NCBI GenBank assembly: GCA_902773035.1
Contig: CACYDB010000147.1
Span: 1 to 7,079 of the forward strand
Direction of reading: 5' to 3'
From: an uncultured Ruminococcus sp.
GTDB lineage: Bacteria > Bacillota > Clostridia > Oscillospirales > Acutalibacteraceae
DNA: 7,079 nt
In this document: positions 5,624 to 7,079 of the stretch, piece by piece
How the letters are laid out: the number at the start of each line of letters is the position of its first letter
How positions within the stretch are numbered: position 1 is the first letter of the stretch
Made by a program: the position numbers and the translations under genes
The notes under the pieces: generated by a model
Told to the model about the DNA's origin: nothing
The model's input: only the letters and a program-made list of their open reading frames with translations
Database searches by the model: none

Positions 5624-5720
5624 TGTCGAATGTTTCATATCCCCCTAACCGTCAGTTCCTCGGAAGGTCTGCTGCGGGAAAGTAAGTTCTGCTCCTTTGA
5701 TTAAACAAAATCCAAACGTA
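5624..5720 (+). repeat. Dispersed repeat copy C
   Basis: This is a 97-bp segment, 94/97 identical to part of copy A, including the 3' extension TTTGATTAAACAAAA and CCAAACGTA. It lacks the first 16 bases of A and B (AAACTCAGTG...), the hairpin array joining at TGTCGA instead. Its right end lies about 20 nt from the terminator of the membrane-protein gene. Confidence 0.9.
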
Positions 5721-5740
5721 CAGTTTTGCGTATTTATCTG

Positions 5741-5767
5741 AAAAAAGGGCGCCCGAAACGGACGCCC
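5741..5767 (-). terminator. Strong intrinsic terminator of the membrane-protein gene
   Basis: On the minus strand GGGCGTCCG, loop TTT, then CGGGCGCCC form a 9-bp stem with one T·G wobble, followed by TTTTTT (5746-5741). It begins 6 nt after the stop codon of the gene ending at 5774. Confidence 0.95.
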
Positions 5768-5773
5768 ATAGCT

Positions 5774-6550
5774 TTACTGCTGTGTATTATCCTCGTCAAC
5801 TGGAGCCTGAGGCTCAACGGGAGTCTGAGGCTGTACAGGAGCCTGCGGCTGCTGATACTGAGGCTGCGCGGGCTGCTGATACTGGGGCTGTACAGGCTGC
5901 TGGTACTGCGGCTGTACGGGCTGCTGATACTGCGGCTGTACAGGCTGCTGATACTGCGGCTGTACGGGCTGCTGATAGCCGTTGTATACAGGCTGCTGAT
6001 ACATCGGCTGAGCGGGAGCGAGGTCGAGCTTATTCCTCTGAGAGAAGAGGATGAACGGCATAGCAACCGAGAAGATAATGCCGAGAACGAGCATTACAAC
6101 AGAGTTTTCGGGGTTGACATTTTTCAGGAATTTGTAGATACAGATGTACTCCAAAACCATCGCAGCGATAAACGCAAACGGAGATAAGAACGCTAAAATC
6201 ACAGTAAGCGGAGCGACAGCTCCTCCGATCAAAAGGAAGAGAATCCAAATAGCAAAGTTGTGGCTCTTGCCGGTGAGCTTGAGGTCATAGTAGTCGCCGA
6301 TTTTACCGATTAAGTAACCGCTGCAAAACGGAATCCAAGCCATCCATGGATTCGGGATGTTTCTGTTTTTGGCGATTTTGTAGAACGCAAGACTCTCGAA
6401 AACATAAAGAACGATTCCGATTATGGAGGCAATAATCGCAAAAATAACCACGGCGATAATAACTCCTGTTATCGCGCCGGATGCAGCTGACTGAACAGCA
6501 GGATCGTCAATATACTGTTCAAGGCCGCCTAAATCATAATTATAATTCAT
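5774..6550 (-). CDS. Integral membrane protein with C-terminal YQQPVQPQ octapeptide repeats, 258 aa
   Basis: The chosen start is ATG at 6550 (MNYNYDLGG). The frame is open to 6595, but that extension lies in the predicted leader and has no ribosome site. Even the chosen ATG has only AGAAAGG about 13 nt upstream, so the start is not certain. Hydrophobic segments lie at about 26-50, 98-120, 122-142 and 151-170. Between the first two is a loop with a motif I recognise from uncharacterised Clostridia membrane proteins: FYKIAKNRNIPNPWMAWIPF (residues 56-75). Residues 181-258 form a Gln/Pro/Tyr-rich low-complexity tail with four YQQPVQPQ units, one YQQPAQPQ and a decayed sixth, ending in acidic DEDNTQQ. 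Such tails often bind partners or cluster proteins at membranes, but that is inference. No catalytic motif is seen and the function is unknown. It has its own promoter and terminator. The four near-identical 24-bp repeats invite copy-number change. Confidence 0.87.
   Translation of the reverse strand: MNYNYDLGGLEQYIDDPAVQSAASGAITGVIIAVVIFAIIASIIGIVLYVFESLAFYKIAKNRNIPNPWMAWIPFCSGYLIGKIGDYYDLKLTGKSHNFAIWILFLLIGGAVAPLTVILAFLSPFAFIAAMVLEYICIYKFLKNVNPENSVVMLVLGIIFSVAMPFILFSQRNKLDLAPAQPMYQQPVYNGYQQPVQPQYQQPVQPQYQQPVQPQYQQPVQPQYQQPAQPQYQQPQAPVQPQTPVEPQAPVDEDNTQQ
5858..5977 (-). repeat. 24-bp tandem coding repeat (five units)
   Basis: Residues 192-231 of the membrane protein are five consecutive octapeptides, the first four YQQPVQPQ and the fifth YQQPAQPQ. 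Differences between DNA units are mainly synonymous (TAC/TAT, CCC/CCT), indicating recent duplication or homogenisation in frame. Confidence 0.9.
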
Positions 6551-6569
6551 TATAATGTCATAACCTTTC

Positions 6570-6611
6570 TGTCCGCAAAGTAGAAAATCAAACACGTATC
6601 CGCCGCGGACA
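6570..6611 (-). promoter_or_regulatory. Leader with two mutually exclusive hairpins
   Basis: In the minus-strand leader, TGTCCGC (6611-6605) can pair with GCGGACA (6576-6570), beside the AGAAAGG preceding the start codon. A local alternative, TCCGC/GCGGA (6609-6599), uses part of the same left arm. The two cannot form together. Switching between them could affect ribosome access; no ligand or known riboswitch class is recognised. Confidence 0.3.
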
Positions 6612-6658
6612 AACGGAACGTCGGGAATGCGGAAAAGCCGCTCCCTTTCAATATACTG

Positions 6659-6687
6659 ATTTTATCACAAGATTATTTGCATATCAA
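6659..6687 (-). promoter_or_regulatory. SigA-type promoter of the membrane-protein gene
   Basis: On the minus strand TTGATA (6687-6682), a 17-bp spacer and TAAAAT (6664-6659) match consensus at 10 of 12 positions. The start near 6652 leaves a leader of about 100 nt. A second candidate, an extended -10 TGTTATAAT (TATAAT at 6695-6690), lies just upstream and could give a second start. Confidence 0.8.
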
Positions 6688-6830
6688 GAATTATAACAAA
6701 ACCGACTTAAAAAACTGTATTATATGACAAAAAAGTTATTTCCTGCCTTCACAATTTAAGCAGATGATATATTTTAAGCGGATCCTTCGGGCTCAAACCG
6801 AAAAATTTGAGCAATTTTCAGAAAAAGATG

Positions 6831-6859
6831 TTGACAAAACGGCGGAACTATGATATTAT
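6831..6859 (+). promoter_or_regulatory. SigA-type promoter of the tRNA cluster
   Basis: TTGACA (6831-6836), a 17-bp spacer and TATTAT (6854-6859) match consensus at 11 of 12 positions. The start would fall near 6866, about 10 nt before tRNA-Thr. This is the strong constitutive type expected for stable RNA. Confidence 0.9.
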
Positions 6860-6876
6860 AAACAAGCTGTGAACAC

Positions 6877-6952
6877 GCTGGTGTAGCTCAGTTGGTAGAG
6901 CAGCTGATTTGTAATCAGCAGGTCGGGGGTTCAAGTCCGTCCACCAGCTCCA
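6877..6952 (+). tRNA. tRNA-Thr (anticodon UGU)
   Basis: This is a 76-nt cloverleaf. The acceptor stem GCTGGTG pairs with CACCAGC, with discriminator T and an encoded CCA (6950-6952). The D arm is AGCTCAGTTGGTAGAGC. The anticodon stem is GCTGA/TCAGC with loop TTTGTAA, so the anticodon is TGT (6910-6912), reading ACA and ACG. The T arm contains GGTTCAAGTCC. All pairs are canonical and it appears functional. Confidence 0.97.
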
Positions 6953-6954
6953 AG

Positions 6955-6986
6955 ATTTGCTACAGACTAATTAGTCTGTAGCAAAT
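6955..6986. repeat. Perfect 32-bp palindrome between two tRNA genes
   Basis: ATTTGCTACAGACTAA (6955-6970) is followed at once by its exact reverse complement (6971-6986). It begins 2 nt after the encoded CCA of tRNA-Thr and ends 13 nt before tRNA-Tyr. As RNA it forms a 14-bp stem with a 4-nt loop, followed by AAATTTAAT and not a T-run, so it is a weak terminator at best. The right flank GCAAATAAAT is identical to that of the last hairpin of the array (5611-5620), suggesting a shared repeat family. Confidence 0.9.
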
Positions 6987-6999
6987 AAATTTAATATGT

Positions 7000-7079
7000 G
7001 GGAGAGTTCCCGAGTGGCCAAAGGGGGCAGACTGTAAATCTGTTGCGTTTCGCTTCGGTGGTTCGAATCCACCCTCTCC
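7000..7079 (+). tRNA. tRNA-Tyr (anticodon GUA), truncated at the window end
   Basis: This is a class II tRNA with a long variable arm. The acceptor GGGAGAG starts at 7000, followed by TT and CCCGAG, as in other bacterial tRNA-Tyr genes. The anticodon stem is GCAGA/TCTGT with loop CTGTAAA, giving GTA (7034-7036). The T arm has GGTTCGAATCC. The 3' acceptor strand reads CTCTCC to the last base, so the final paired C, the discriminator and CCA lie outside the window. Confidence 0.96.

Noticed and set aside
5215..5720. CRISPR array
   Set aside because: Repeats are ~90 bp at irregular intervals (158 and 235 bp), the hairpins differ in sequence, and no cas genes are present.
5136..5740. Complete insertion sequence
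   Set aside because: No transposase frame, no clear terminal inverted repeats and no target-site duplication could be found.
5726..6187. Plus-strand repetitive frame rich in L/R antisense to the membrane protein
   Set aside because: Its repeats are the complementary reading of the YQQPVQPQ codons; the membrane-helix pattern supports the minus strand.
5774..6595. 273-residue version of the membrane protein
   Set aside because: The extra 15 residues lie in the predicted leader with no ribosome site. The MNYNYD start is more plausible though not proven.
6877..7079. Possible suppressor tRNA that would read the nfo TAG
   Set aside because: The anticodons are TGT and GTA, both standard; neither is CTA.

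Overview
The window looks like chromosomal DNA of a gut-type Clostridia bacterium, probably Ruminococcus/Oscillospiraceae-like. This rests on the Shine-Dalgarno/SigA-style signals, a lysine-rich Ig-like surface protein, a BclA-type C-terminal domain, tiny cysteine-rich peptides, and intergenic hairpin arrays of a kind I associate with these genomes. It is inferred from sequence style, not from a marker gene.

Layout. Bases 2-616 (+) hold the 3' two-thirds of an endonuclease IV (nfo) gene interrupted by one in-frame TAG. Next comes a 39-residue cysteine-rich peptide gene (677-796, +) whose ribosome binding site is buried in a 12-bp inverted repeat. A strong bidirectional terminator (814-841) separates it from the convergent giant gene at 867-4412 (-), a 1181-residue secreted multi-Ig-domain surface protein driven by a perfect consensus promoter (4465-4493). 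Upstream of that, also on the minus strand and with its own promoter and terminator, is a 156-residue protein with a cysteine-rich N-terminus and a BclA-like C-terminal domain (4582-5052).

Bases 5136-5740 contain no convincing gene. They are a repeat island: a long hairpin, three copies of a ~90-97-bp repeat, five 7-bp units, and a tandem array of small hairpins with different stems but mostly 3-nt loops. A minus-strand gene for a 258-residue, four-helix membrane protein with a YQQPVQPQ repeat tail follows (5774-6550), with its own terminator and promoter. The right end is a plus-strand tRNA cluster, tRNA-Thr(UGU) then tRNA-Tyr(GUA), behind a near-consensus promoter, with a perfect 32-bp palindrome between the two tRNAs.

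Functional theme. Three of the four intact protein genes look like envelope or spore-surface components (cysteine-rich peptide, Ig-repeat surface protein, BclA-type domain protein), and the fourth is an integral membrane protein. Each has its own signals, so this is a neighbourhood and not an operon. The features most worth following up are the amber-interrupted but otherwise intact nfo, the Shine-Dalgarno-sequestering hairpin, the repeat/hairpin island and the inter-tRNA palindrome.
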